Of a stretch of DNA of 64,000 nt, positions 18,737 through 26,541 are shown piece by piece (within the stretch, counting starts at the first letter, position 1; each line of letters starts with the position of its first letter). Both the position numbers and the translations under genes were made by a program. The notes under the pieces are model-generated. The model worked only from the letters and a program-made list of their open reading frames with translations, was not told the DNA's origin and did not search any database. The DNA comes from Arthrobacter sp. PM3 (GTDB lineage: Bacteria > Actinomycetota > Actinomycetes > Actinomycetales > Micrococcaceae), in NCBI RefSeq assembly GCF_003352915.1, contig NZ_CP022314.1:1921012-1985011 (forward strand). Direction: 5' to 3'.

Positions 18737-18777
18737 TTGGCAACCGGTTGACAAAATGGTTGCCGCAGCTGGACCAT
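18737..18777 (+). promoter_or_regulatory. Promoter with LacI-type operator for uxaC
   Basis: The palindrome TTGGCAACCGGTTGACAA spans 18737-18754, flanked by extra half-sites (TTGGCAATA at 18727, ATGGTTGCC at 18757). Its right arm is a near-perfect -35 box TTGACA (18748-18753). The only -10 candidate at suitable distance is the weak GACCAT (18772-18777), just seven bases before the ATG. Confidence 0.65.
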
Positions 18778-18783
18778 TGAGCT

Positions 18784-20211
18784 ATGTCACAGTCGATTGC
18801 AGCCTCTCCGGACCGGCTCCTGCCCGCCGACCCAGGCACGCGGAGCATTGCCCGCAGCCTGCTCGCCCAGGTACAGGACCTGCCGATCATTTCCCCGCAC
18901 GGCCACGTCGATGCCGCCGTGCTCGAGCAGAACACCCCCTTCCCCGACCCGGCAGCGCTGCTGGTCAGCCCGGACCACTACGTCACCCGCCTGATCCACG
19001 CCAGCGGCGTCCCGCTGGAACACCTGCGCCCGCAGGCCGGCGCTCAGGCGCACGGGTCCGCGGCGGCGCCGGAATCCCGGGCTGTGTGGCGGGCATTCTG
19101 CGAGGCGTGGCCGCTCTTCGACGGCACCGCCTCGGGCTACTGGCTCCGCGACCAGTTTCACAGCGTTTTCGGCCTGGAGCAGGAGATCAGCGGCGCCACC
19201 GCCGACGCCTCCTACGACGCCATCTCGGCCCGGCTCCAGGAAGCGGATTTCCGACCCCGCCAGCTGTTCAAGGACTTCAACATCGAGGTGCTGGCCACCA
19301 CCGACGACCCGCTGGATGACCTGGCCGCCCACAAGGCCCTGGCCGCGGACCCCACGTTCCACGGCCGCGTCCTGCCGACGTTCCGGCCCGACGCCTACCT
19401 CAACCCGGCCAACCCGGCCTGGGGCGGCAACGTCGAACGGCTCATCGCGGCAGCGGGCGACGGCGGCAGCGGCTTTGCCGGCTACCTCACTGCGCTCGAG
19501 AACCGGCGTCGCTACTTTGTGGACCACGGCGCTGTGTCGGCCGACCACGGCGTCCGCACCCCGCGCACCCTGAAGCTGGACGCCGCTGATGCGGAGCGGC
19601 TCTTCGAGCGGGCCCGCGCCGGTGAGGCCACCGCCGCCGAGCGCGAAGACTTCGAAGCCCACATGATGTACCAGATGGCGCGGATGTCGGTCGAGGACGG
19701 CCTGGTCATGACCATCCACCCGGGCTCGTTCCGCAACCACCACACGGACACGTTCAACAAGTACGGTGCGGACACCGGGCACGACATCCCCTTCGCGATC
19801 GACTACACCGCGTCCATCCGGCCCGTGCTGCAGGACTTCGGCAACAACCAGGACTTCCACCTGGTGCTCTTCACCATGGACGAAACCGTCTATTCGCGCG
19901 AGCTCGCGCCCCTGGCCGGTTTCTACCCGTCGGTCTACCTCGGCGCCCCGTGGTGGTTCCTGGACGCGCCCGACGCCATGCTGCGCTTCCGCTCCGCGGT
20001 GACCGAGACGGCCGGATTCTCCCGGTCCTCGGGTTTCATCGACGACACCCGCGCCTTCTGCTCCATTCCGGCCCGGCATGACGCCTCCCGCCGGATCGAG
20101 GCCTCGTTCCTGGCCCGCCTCGTGGCCGAGCACCGGATCAGCGAGGACCGGGCCCGCGACATCATCGTCGACCTCGTCGACGGCTCCCCGAGAAGGGTCT
20201 TCAAGCTATGA
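18784..20211 (+). CDS. uxaC: Glucuronate isomerase
   Basis: UxaC (475 aa) converts D-glucuronate to D-fructuronate or D-galacturonate to D-tagaturonate. Family marks include ISPHGHVDA near residue 37, with the metal-binding His pair, and MVTIHPGSFRNHH, HDIPFAIDYTASIRPVL and APWWFLDAP further on. Length is usual for the family. Its stop overlaps the next gene's start (ATGA), so the two are translated together. There is no good ribosome site upstream. Confidence 0.95.
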   Translation: MSQSIAASPDRLLPADPGTRSIARSLLAQVQDLPIISPHGHVDAAVLEQNTPFPDPAALLVSPDHYVTRLIHASGVPLEHLRPQAGAQAHGSAAAPESRAVWRAFCEAWPLFDGTASGYWLRDQFHSVFGLEQEISGATADASYDAISARLQEADFRPRQLFKDFNIEVLATTDDPLDDLAAHKALAADPTFHGRVLPTFRPDAYLNPANPAWGGNVERLIAAAGDGGSGFAGYLTALENRRRYFVDHGAVSADHGVRTPRTLKLDAADAERLFERARAGEATAAEREDFEAHMMYQMARMSVEDGLVMTIHPGSFRNHHTDTFNKYGADTGHDIPFAIDYTASIRPVLQDFGNNQDFHLVLFTMDETVYSRELAPLAGFYPSVYLGAPWWFLDAPDAMLRFRSAVTETAGFSRSSGFIDDTRAFCSIPARHDASRRIEASFLARLVAEHRISEDRARDIIVDLVDGSPRRVFKL

Positions 20212-21665
20212 CCATCACAGAAAACGCCGGGACCCCCGGACCGGCTGCCGCGGCGGAACTGCCGCGGCTGAACCGCGGCCTCCGTCCCGCGGCCGCGGCC
20301 CCGGTGCGGATCGTCCACCTGGGCCTGGGTGCCTTCCACCGCTCGCACCAGGCGTGGTACACCCACCATGCCGGCGACGCCGCGGAGTGGGGGATCGCCG
20401 CGTTCACTGGCCGGCGCCCCGACGCGGCGCTGGCGCTGGCCGAACAGGACGGCCTCTTCACGCTGGTGGAACGCGGCGACGCCGGCGACGCCTTCGAAGT
20501 GATCGGCAGCATCGTCGACGCCGTGGACGGGGCCGACGTCGCGCGGCTCGCCGCGCTGGTCTCCGCTGCCGGGACCGCCGTCATCACGCTGACCATCACC
20601 GAGGCCGCCTACCGGCTCGGCGCCGACGGCCGGCTGGACCGCGGGGCTCCCGACGTGGTCGCGGACCTTGACGTGCTGGCGTCCGGCGAGGGTTTCCCGG
20701 CGACGCCGCTGGGCCGGCTGGTCTTTGCCCTCGCCGCCCGCCGGGCCGCCGGGGCCGGTCCCCTCGCGGTTGTCTGCTGCGACAACCTCGCCGACAACGG
20801 CACAGTGGCCCGCAACGCCGTCGTCGGCCTGGCCGGCTACTGGGACTCCGGGCTGGCCGGCTGGATCGAAGCGAACATCAGCTTCGTCAGCACGTCCGTG
20901 GACCGGATCACTCCGCGGACCACGGACGCCGACCTCGCCGCCGTCGAGGCCGCCTGCGGTTACCGCGACACCTCGCCGGTGGTGGCCGAGCCGTTCCGCA
21001 ACTGGGTCCTCAGCGGCGCCTTCCCGGCCGGCCGGCCCCGCTGGGAGGACGCCGGAGCGGTGTTCGTCGATGACATCGGGCCGTACGAAAACCGCAAACT
21101 GTGGCTCCTGAACGGGGCGCACTCGCTCCTGGCCTACGCCGGGCAGCTGCGCGGCCACTCCACTGTGGCCGAGGCCCTGCAGGACGAGCCCTGCCGGCAG
21201 GCCGTCGAGGCGTTCTGGGACGAGGCGGAAAGCAACCTGCATGGCCCGGCCGGAGATGCAGCCGAGCTGCGGATCCCGGCGTACCGTGCCGCGCTGCTGG
21301 AGCGTTTTGGCAACGGCAGGATCGCTCACCACCTCGCCCAGATCGCCATGGACGGGAGCACCAAGCTGCGCATGCGCGCCGTTCCGGTGCTGCTGGCCGA
21401 ACGCGCGCAGGGCAGGTCCGGCGCCGCGGCGGCCCTCATGATCGCCGCGTGGATGGACTTCACGGCCACCGCTGAGAGTCTCCAGGACCCGCTTGCGGCG
21501 GACGTGGCGGCAGCCAACACGCTGGCCGGTGCGGAGCGCATCCGTGCCCTGCTCAGCCTGCTGTCCCCGGACCTGCTGGATCCGGCGGCACCCTCCGGCG
21601 GCCCCGTCGTCGAACTCATCGAAAACCTCAGTGGAACCTTCTCCGGGCCGGCTGTCCCGGAGTAA
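20208..21665 (+). CDS. uxuB: Fructuronate reductase / mannonate oxidoreductase
   Basis: The 485-residue protein belongs to the mannitol dehydrogenase family. It has the N-terminal IVHLGLGAFHRSHQ, the VCCDNLADNG block and the signature RKLWLLNGAHSLLAY with the catalytic Lys. With UxaC upstream, reduction of fructuronate to mannonate (UxuB) is the simplest role; tagaturonate reductase or mannitol dehydrogenase remain possible by family alone. Mannonate would feed the ManD enzyme encoded at 25.3 kb. Confidence 0.85.
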   Translation: MTITENAGTPGPAAAAELPRLNRGLRPAAAAPVRIVHLGLGAFHRSHQAWYTHHAGDAAEWGIAAFTGRRPDAALALAEQDGLFTLVERGDAGDAFEVIGSIVDAVDGADVARLAALVSAAGTAVITLTITEAAYRLGADGRLDRGAPDVVADLDVLASGEGFPATPLGRLVFALAARRAAGAGPLAVVCCDNLADNGTVARNAVVGLAGYWDSGLAGWIEANISFVSTSVDRITPRTTDADLAAVEAACGYRDTSPVVAEPFRNWVLSGAFPAGRPRWEDAGAVFVDDIGPYENRKLWLLNGAHSLLAYAGQLRGHSTVAEALQDEPCRQAVEAFWDEAESNLHGPAGDAAELRIPAYRAALLERFGNGRIAHHLAQIAMDGSTKLRMRAVPVLLAERAQGRSGAAAALMIAAWMDFTATAESLQDPLAADVAAANTLAGAERIRALLSLLSPDLLDPAAPSGGPVVELIENLSGTFSGPAVPE

Positions 21666-21686
21666 GCGGACCTTCTGCAGGCATAA

Positions 21687-21725
21687 CTGCCCGGCACCGG
21701 CAACCGCCGGTGCCGGGCAGTTTCG
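21687..21725 (+). terminator. Rho-independent terminator after uxaC-uxuB
   Basis: Perfect 15-base arms CTGCCCGGCACCGGC (21687-21701) and its complement (21706-21720) enclose an AACC loop and are followed by TTTCG. It lies 21 bases after the uxuB stop and separates this operon from the uidA operon. Confidence 0.8.
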
Positions 21726-21789
21726 TGTCGCGGCGATCCAGCGGCGCATTGTGCCGCGGGCCGTCTCCGTTCTGCCAGAACGAAATTTA

Positions 21790-21828
21790 TGGCAACCGCT
21801 TGCCAAATGATTGCCAAGTGACTAGGAT
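21790..21828 (+). promoter_or_regulatory. Promoter with LacI-type operator for the uidA operon
   Basis: The palindrome TGGCAACCGCTTGCCA spans 21790-21805 and its right arm is the -35 box TTGCCA (21800-21805). After exactly 17 bases comes a -10 box TAGGAT (21823-21828). A second TTGCCA half-site at 21811 lies in the spacer. Confidence 0.75.
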
Positions 21829-21920
21829 TACATGCAGACACAGGGGCCACCAGGTGGCAACCGGCACCGCCGGCCGCGCCGGAAGGCCCGCCCCGCAACG
21901 ACGCGTAAGGAGTTCCCGCG

Positions 21921-23732
21921 ATGCTAAAGCCCCAGGCCAGCGAAACCCGCGAGCTCGTCAACCTCGACGGCCTGTACCGCTTCAAGGTGGACTTTGACCG
22001 CTCCGGCCACCGGGACGAATGGTTCAAGGCGCCACTGGCAACCGCACTGGAAATGGGCGTCCCTGCCAGCTACAACGACGTCTTCCCGGACAAGGCCATC
22101 AGGGACCACGTTGGTTACGTCTGGTACCAGCGGAACGTGCGCGTGCCCCGCGGCTGGGCGGGGGAGCGCATCCACATCCGGCTCGACTCGGCCACCCATG
22201 AGGGCATGGTGTGGGTCGACGACACCCTGGTGGCCCGGCATGCGGGCGGCTACATGCCGTTCAGCGCGGACATTACCGACCACGTGACGCCGGGGCAGGA
22301 ATTCCGCCTCACCATCTCCGTCAACAACGAGCTCACGCAGGGCACGATCCCGCCGGGCACCATCACCGTCACCGGGGACGGCCGCCGCCAGCAGAGCTAC
22401 CTCCACGACTTCTACAACTACGCCGGCCTGCACCGCAGCGTCTGGCTGTTCAGCACCCCCGCCGTGAGAGTCGATGACATCACCGTCGTCACCGGCTTCG
22501 ACGGATCCACCGGCAGCGTCGACTACACGATCGCCACCGCCGGCGGGACCGGCAGCGAGACCGTCACCGTGATCCTCCGCGACGCCGACGGCGCCGAGGC
22601 GGCCCGCGCCGACGCCGCCGGCGGCACCCTGGCGATTGCCGACGTCGTGCTCTGGAAGCCCGGCGCCGCGTACCTGTACAGCCTCACGGCTGAAATCCGC
22701 GACGGCGGCCGGCTGCTGGACAGCTACACGCTCCCGGTCGGTGTCCGCACCGTGGAAGTGCGCGGCAAGGAATTCCTCATCAACGGCGAACCGTTCTACT
22801 TCACCGGCTTCGGGATGCACGAGGACCACGTGGGGATCGGCAAGGGCCACAGCGACGCCCAGATGGTCAACGATTTCCAGCTTCTGGACTGGGTGGGCGC
22901 CAATTCGTTCCGGACCTCGCACTACCCCTACGCCGAGGAAGTCATGGAGTTCGCCGACCGGCACGGGATCGTGGTGATCGACGAAACCGCCGCCGTCGGC
23001 CTGCACCTGGGCTTCGGCGCTGTTTTCGGCGGCATCGCGAAGAAGACCTATGTCGAGGGCGGGGTGGACGCCAACACCGCCGCCAGCCACCGGCAGGCCA
23101 TCGCCGAGCTCGTCGCCCGCGACAAGAACCACCCCTCCGTGGTGATCTGGTCGATCGCCAACGAGCCCAACGGCTCCGAAGAGGGCGCCCGCGAGTACTT
23201 CGCACCCCTCGCGGAACTGACCCGCCAGCTGGACCCCACCCGCCCGGTCGGCTACGTCAACGTCATGTTCGACACCCCGGACAAGGAACTGCTCGGGGAC
23301 CTGTTCGACGTCATCATGCTCAACCGCTACTACGGCTGGTACCTCAACAACGGCGACCTCGAAACAGCGGAGCAGGTCCTGGAGAAGGAACTGCGGGGGT
23401 GGGAAGCCAAATACGGCAAGCCCATGATCATGACCGAGTACGGACCCGACACCATGCCCGGCTTCCACTCCATCTACGAACAGCCCTGGAGCGAGGAATA
23501 CCAGGCCGCCTTCCTGGCCATGTACCACCGCGTCTTTGACCGCGTGGACGCCATGGTCGGCGAGCAGGTCTGGAACTTCGCCGACTTCCAGACTTCCAAC
23601 GGCATCATGCGCGTGGACGGCAACAAGAAGGGCGTCTTCACCCGGGACAGGCGGCCCAAGCCCGCCGCCTACGCCCTGCGCCAGCGGTGGACGGCACTGG
23701 CCGGCACCAAAACCATCACTACCGGGGCCTAG
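21921..23732 (+). CDS. uidA: Beta-glucuronidase, GH2
   Basis: The 603-residue protein hydrolyses beta-D-glucuronides to glucuronate. It has the GH2 sugar-binding domain at the start, an immunoglobulin-like middle, and a TIM barrel from about residue 275. The acid/base Glu is at 415 (SIANEPNGSE) and the nucleophile Glu at 506 (IMTEYGP), almost the same positions as in E. coli UidA (413 and 504). No signal peptide is visible, so it acts in the cytoplasm on imported glucuronides. It is the first gene of an operon with the GPH transporter, manD and the kinase-GH3 fusion; TAAGGAG precedes its ATG. Confidence 0.95.
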   Translation: MLKPQASETRELVNLDGLYRFKVDFDRSGHRDEWFKAPLATALEMGVPASYNDVFPDKAIRDHVGYVWYQRNVRVPRGWAGERIHIRLDSATHEGMVWVDDTLVARHAGGYMPFSADITDHVTPGQEFRLTISVNNELTQGTIPPGTITVTGDGRRQQSYLHDFYNYAGLHRSVWLFSTPAVRVDDITVVTGFDGSTGSVDYTIATAGGTGSETVTVILRDADGAEAARADAAGGTLAIADVVLWKPGAAYLYSLTAEIRDGGRLLDSYTLPVGVRTVEVRGKEFLINGEPFYFTGFGMHEDHVGIGKGHSDAQMVNDFQLLDWVGANSFRTSHYPYAEEVMEFADRHGIVVIDETAAVGLHLGFGAVFGGIAKKTYVEGGVDANTAASHRQAIAELVARDKNHPSVVIWSIANEPNGSEEGAREYFAPLAELTRQLDPTRPVGYVNVMFDTPDKELLGDLFDVIMLNRYYGWYLNNGDLETAEQVLEKELRGWEAKYGKPMIMTEYGPDTMPGFHSIYEQPWSEEYQAAFLAMYHRVFDRVDAMVGEQVWNFADFQTSNGIMRVDGNKKGVFTRDRRPKPAAYALRQRWTALAGTKTITTGA

Positions 23733-23802
23733 GCCCCACCACAAATTTTTCGCCGGACCCCGACCCTCGTCTGCGTCCGGCAACGGGTAAAGGAGCCCAA
23801 TC

Positions 23803-25272
23803 ATGAAAAAGCTGAGCAAGCTCAGCATCGTCGGCTACGGCGCCGGCGATGCTGCCAACAACCTCGCATTCACCACCGCCACCATGTTCCTGCTGGTGTA
23901 CTACACAGACGTGGCCGGCATCTCCGCCGCGGCCGCCGGCACCCTGCTGCTCGTGGTTCGGGTCTTCGACGCCTTCGCCGACGTCTTCGCCGGCCGCGTG
24001 GTGGACCGGACCTACAGCAAGCGGTTCGGCAAGTTCCGCCCGTTCATCATGTTCGGCTCCATCCCGCTGCTGCTGCTGAGCGTGGCCACCTTCTCCATCC
24101 CCGCCCTGGGCGAATCCGGCACCCTGATCTACGCCTACGTCACGTACGCCGCCCTGGGCCTGGCCTACAGCCTGGTCAACATCCCCTACGGTTCACTGGC
24201 CGGCGCCATGACCCAGGACCCGGCCGAACGCGCCAAGCTGGGCTCCGCCCGGATGATCGGCGCCCTGCTGGTCGGCTCTGCCCTGGGCATCTTCGTGGCA
24301 CCCCTGATCAAGCCCGGCGCGAACCTGCAGGCCACGTTCACCACCATCACCATCGCGTTCGTCGTGATCGGCGCGGCCCTGTACCTCTTCACCGTGTTGA
24401 CGGCGAAGGAACGCGTCCACCGGGCTGTCCCGAACGTGACGTTCAAGCAGAGCATGGACACCCTCAAAGGCAACCGGCCGCTGCTGATGCTGTGCCTGAG
24501 CTCCTTCTTCTTCCTCACCGGCTACCTGGCCCTGACCTCGGTGCAGCTGTACTACCTCCGCGATGTCCTGGGACGGCTGGACCTGTACCCCGTGCTGTCC
24601 ATCACCCAGCTCGTCCTCACTTTCGTGCTGGCCGGGTTCATGCCCCGGCTGGTCCGGACCGCCGGCAAGAAGCGCGTCTACATCGCCGCGTCGCTGATTT
24701 CCGCAGTTGGCGGCGCCATTGTGTTCTTCACCCCGGCCAGCCAGGTCTGGGTCGGATTCTCCGGCCTGCTCATCAGCCTCGTGGGTGTCCTCGCCGTCAG
24801 CATCGTGGTGTGGGCGCTCGAGGCCGACACCGTCGAGTACGGCGAATGGAAGACCGGGGTCCGGACCGAGGGCATCACCTACGCGCTGTTCTCCTTCACC
24901 CGCAAGACCGGCCAGGCCGTCGGCGGAGCCCTGGCGGCCTACGCCCTGGCCCTGGGCGGTTACAAGTCCGGCGCCGCCCAGACGCCGGAGGCCGTCTTCG
25001 GCATCCAGGTGGCCGCCGGCGCACTGCCGGCCGTCATGACCATCCTGGCCGTACTCGTCATGGCCAAGTACACGCTCACTGACGCCATGCACGCCCGGAT
25101 CCTCAGCGAGATCCGCGCCCGCCGCACCGCTGGCGGCAGCGGAACGTCCGACGGCGACAGTGCGGCTGCCGCGGCCACCCCGGACACCGCACCCGCTACT
25201 GCCGCCCCTGTTTCCGCCGCCCCTGTTTCCGCTGACGCTGTACCCGCCGCGCCGCTGGCGTCCGGCAACTAA
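23803..25272 (+). CDS. uidB: GPH-family sugar:cation symporter, probable glucuronide importer
   Basis: This 489-residue membrane protein of the glycoside-pentoside-hexuronide family has about twelve helices, the early DAANNLAFTTATMFLLVYYTD region, and the loop-2 motif VDRTYSKRFGKFRPFI that marks the family. It lies 70 bases after uidA with AAAGGAG before its ATG, so import of glucuronides for UidA is likely. The C-terminal 50 residues are an Ala/Pro/Thr-rich low-complexity tail, unusual for the family. Confidence 0.85.
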   Translation: MKKLSKLSIVGYGAGDAANNLAFTTATMFLLVYYTDVAGISAAAAGTLLLVVRVFDAFADVFAGRVVDRTYSKRFGKFRPFIMFGSIPLLLLSVATFSIPALGESGTLIYAYVTYAALGLAYSLVNIPYGSLAGAMTQDPAERAKLGSARMIGALLVGSALGIFVAPLIKPGANLQATFTTITIAFVVIGAALYLFTVLTAKERVHRAVPNVTFKQSMDTLKGNRPLLMLCLSSFFFLTGYLALTSVQLYYLRDVLGRLDLYPVLSITQLVLTFVLAGFMPRLVRTAGKKRVYIAASLISAVGGAIVFFTPASQVWVGFSGLLISLVGVLAVSIVVWALEADTVEYGEWKTGVRTEGITYALFSFTRKTGQAVGGALAAYALALGGYKSGAAQTPEAVFGIQVAAGALPAVMTILAVLVMAKYTLTDAMHARILSEIRARRTAGGSGTSDGDSAAAAATPDTAPATAAPVSAAPVSADAVPAAPLASGN

Positions 25273-25304
25273 GCCACCCCCACCACCCCAGATAAGGACC
25301 TGTT

Positions 25305-26534
25305 GTGAAAATCATTGCCGCTGACGTCTTCGTGACCAGCCCTTCCCGGAACTTCGTGACCTTGCGGATCACCACCGAGGACGGCGTGACCGGGATCGGT
25401 GACGCGACCCTGAACGGCCGTGAGCTTGCCGTGGCCGCGTACCTGAAGGAGCACGTCGCGCAGCTGCTGATCGGCAAGGACCCGCACCGGATCGAGGACA
25501 CCTGGCAGTTCCTGTACCGGTCCTCGTACTGGCGCCGCGGGCCGGTCACGATGGCCGCGATCGCCGCCGTCGACATGGCCCTGTGGGACATCAAGGGCAA
25601 GCTGGCCGGCATGCCGGTCTACCAGTTGCTGGGCGGGGCTTCCCGGAACGGGCTGCGCGCCTACGGCCACGCCTCCGGCGCGGACATCCCGTCCCTGTTC
25701 GACTCGGTCCGCGAGCACCTGGAACTCGGGTACAAGTCGATCCGGATTCAGACCGCCATCCCGGGCATCAAGGCCGTGTACGGCGTCGCCGCCCAGGCCC
25801 AGGCCTCGGGCGAGCGGTACGACTACGAGCCCGCCGGGCGCGGGGCGTTCCCGCAGGAAGAGGACTGGGACACCCGGGCCTACCTGCGCCACCTGCCCAC
25901 AGTGTTCGAGGCCGTGCGCAACGAGTTCGGCCCGGAACTGCCGCTGCTGCACGACGGGCACCACCGGATGACCCCGATCCAGGCCGCGAAGCTGGGCAAG
26001 GCGCTGGAACCGTACGACCTCTTCTGGCTCGAGGACTGCACCCCGGCCGAAAACCAGGAGGCCCTGCGCCTGGTCCGCCAGCACACCACCACCCCGCTGG
26101 CCATCGGCGAAATCTTCAATACGGTCTACGACTACCAGACCATCATCAAGGAACAGCTGATCGACTACGTCCGGGCCGCCTCCACCCACTTCGGCGGCAT
26201 CTCGCCGCTGAAGAAGGTCATGGACTTTGCCGCGCAGTACCAGATCAAGTCCGGCTTCCACGGCCCCACCGACATCTCGCCGGTCGGGTTCGCCGCGCAG
26301 CTGCACGTGGGCCTGGCAATCCACAACTACGGCATCCAGGAATACATGCAGCACTCGGACAAGACCAACGAGGTCTTTGAACAGTCCATGACCTTCGTGG
26401 ACGGCTACCTGCACCCCGGCGACAAGCCCGGCATCGGCGTCGAATTCAACGAGGAAGCCGCCGCGGCCTACCCCTACCAGCAGGCCTACCTGCCGTACAA
26501 CCGCCTCGTCGACGGCACCGTCCATGACTGGTGA
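25305..26534 (+). CDS. manD: D-mannonate dehydratase, enolase superfamily
   Basis: ManD (409 aa) converts D-mannonate to 2-keto-3-deoxygluconate. It shows the enolase-superfamily N-terminal cap ([20 protein letters not shown]) and barrel, with metal-site blocks [21 protein letters not shown] and AIGEIFN typical of the RspA/ManD branch. The start is GTG 25305 after AAGGAC. It is unrelated in fold to UxuA but catalyses the same step, and completes the path from glucuronate to KDG within this island. Confidence 0.9.
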   Translation: MKIIAADVFVTSPSRNFVTLRITTEDGVTGIGDATLNGRELAVAAYLKEHVAQLLIGKDPHRIEDTWQFLYRSSYWRRGPVTMAAIAAVDMALWDIKGKLAGMPVYQLLGGASRNGLRAYGHASGADIPSLFDSVREHLELGYKSIRIQTAIPGIKAVYGVAAQAQASGERYDYEPAGRGAFPQEEDWDTRAYLRHLPTVFEAVRNEFGPELPLLHDGHHRMTPIQAAKLGKALEPYDLFWLEDCTPAENQEALRLVRQHTTTPLAIGEIFNTVYDYQTIIKEQLIDYVRAASTHFGGISPLKKVMDFAAQYQIKSGFHGPTDISPVGFAAQLHVGLAIHNYGIQEYMQHSDKTNEVFEQSMTFVDGYLHPGDKPGIGVEFNEEAAAAYPYQQAYLPYNRLVDGTVHDW

Positions 26535-26541
26535 GCCGGCC

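Noticed and set aside
21924..23828. 634-residue frame opposite uidA
   Set aside because: It is antisense to a GH2 enzyme with both catalytic Glu residues intact and has no recognisable motif.
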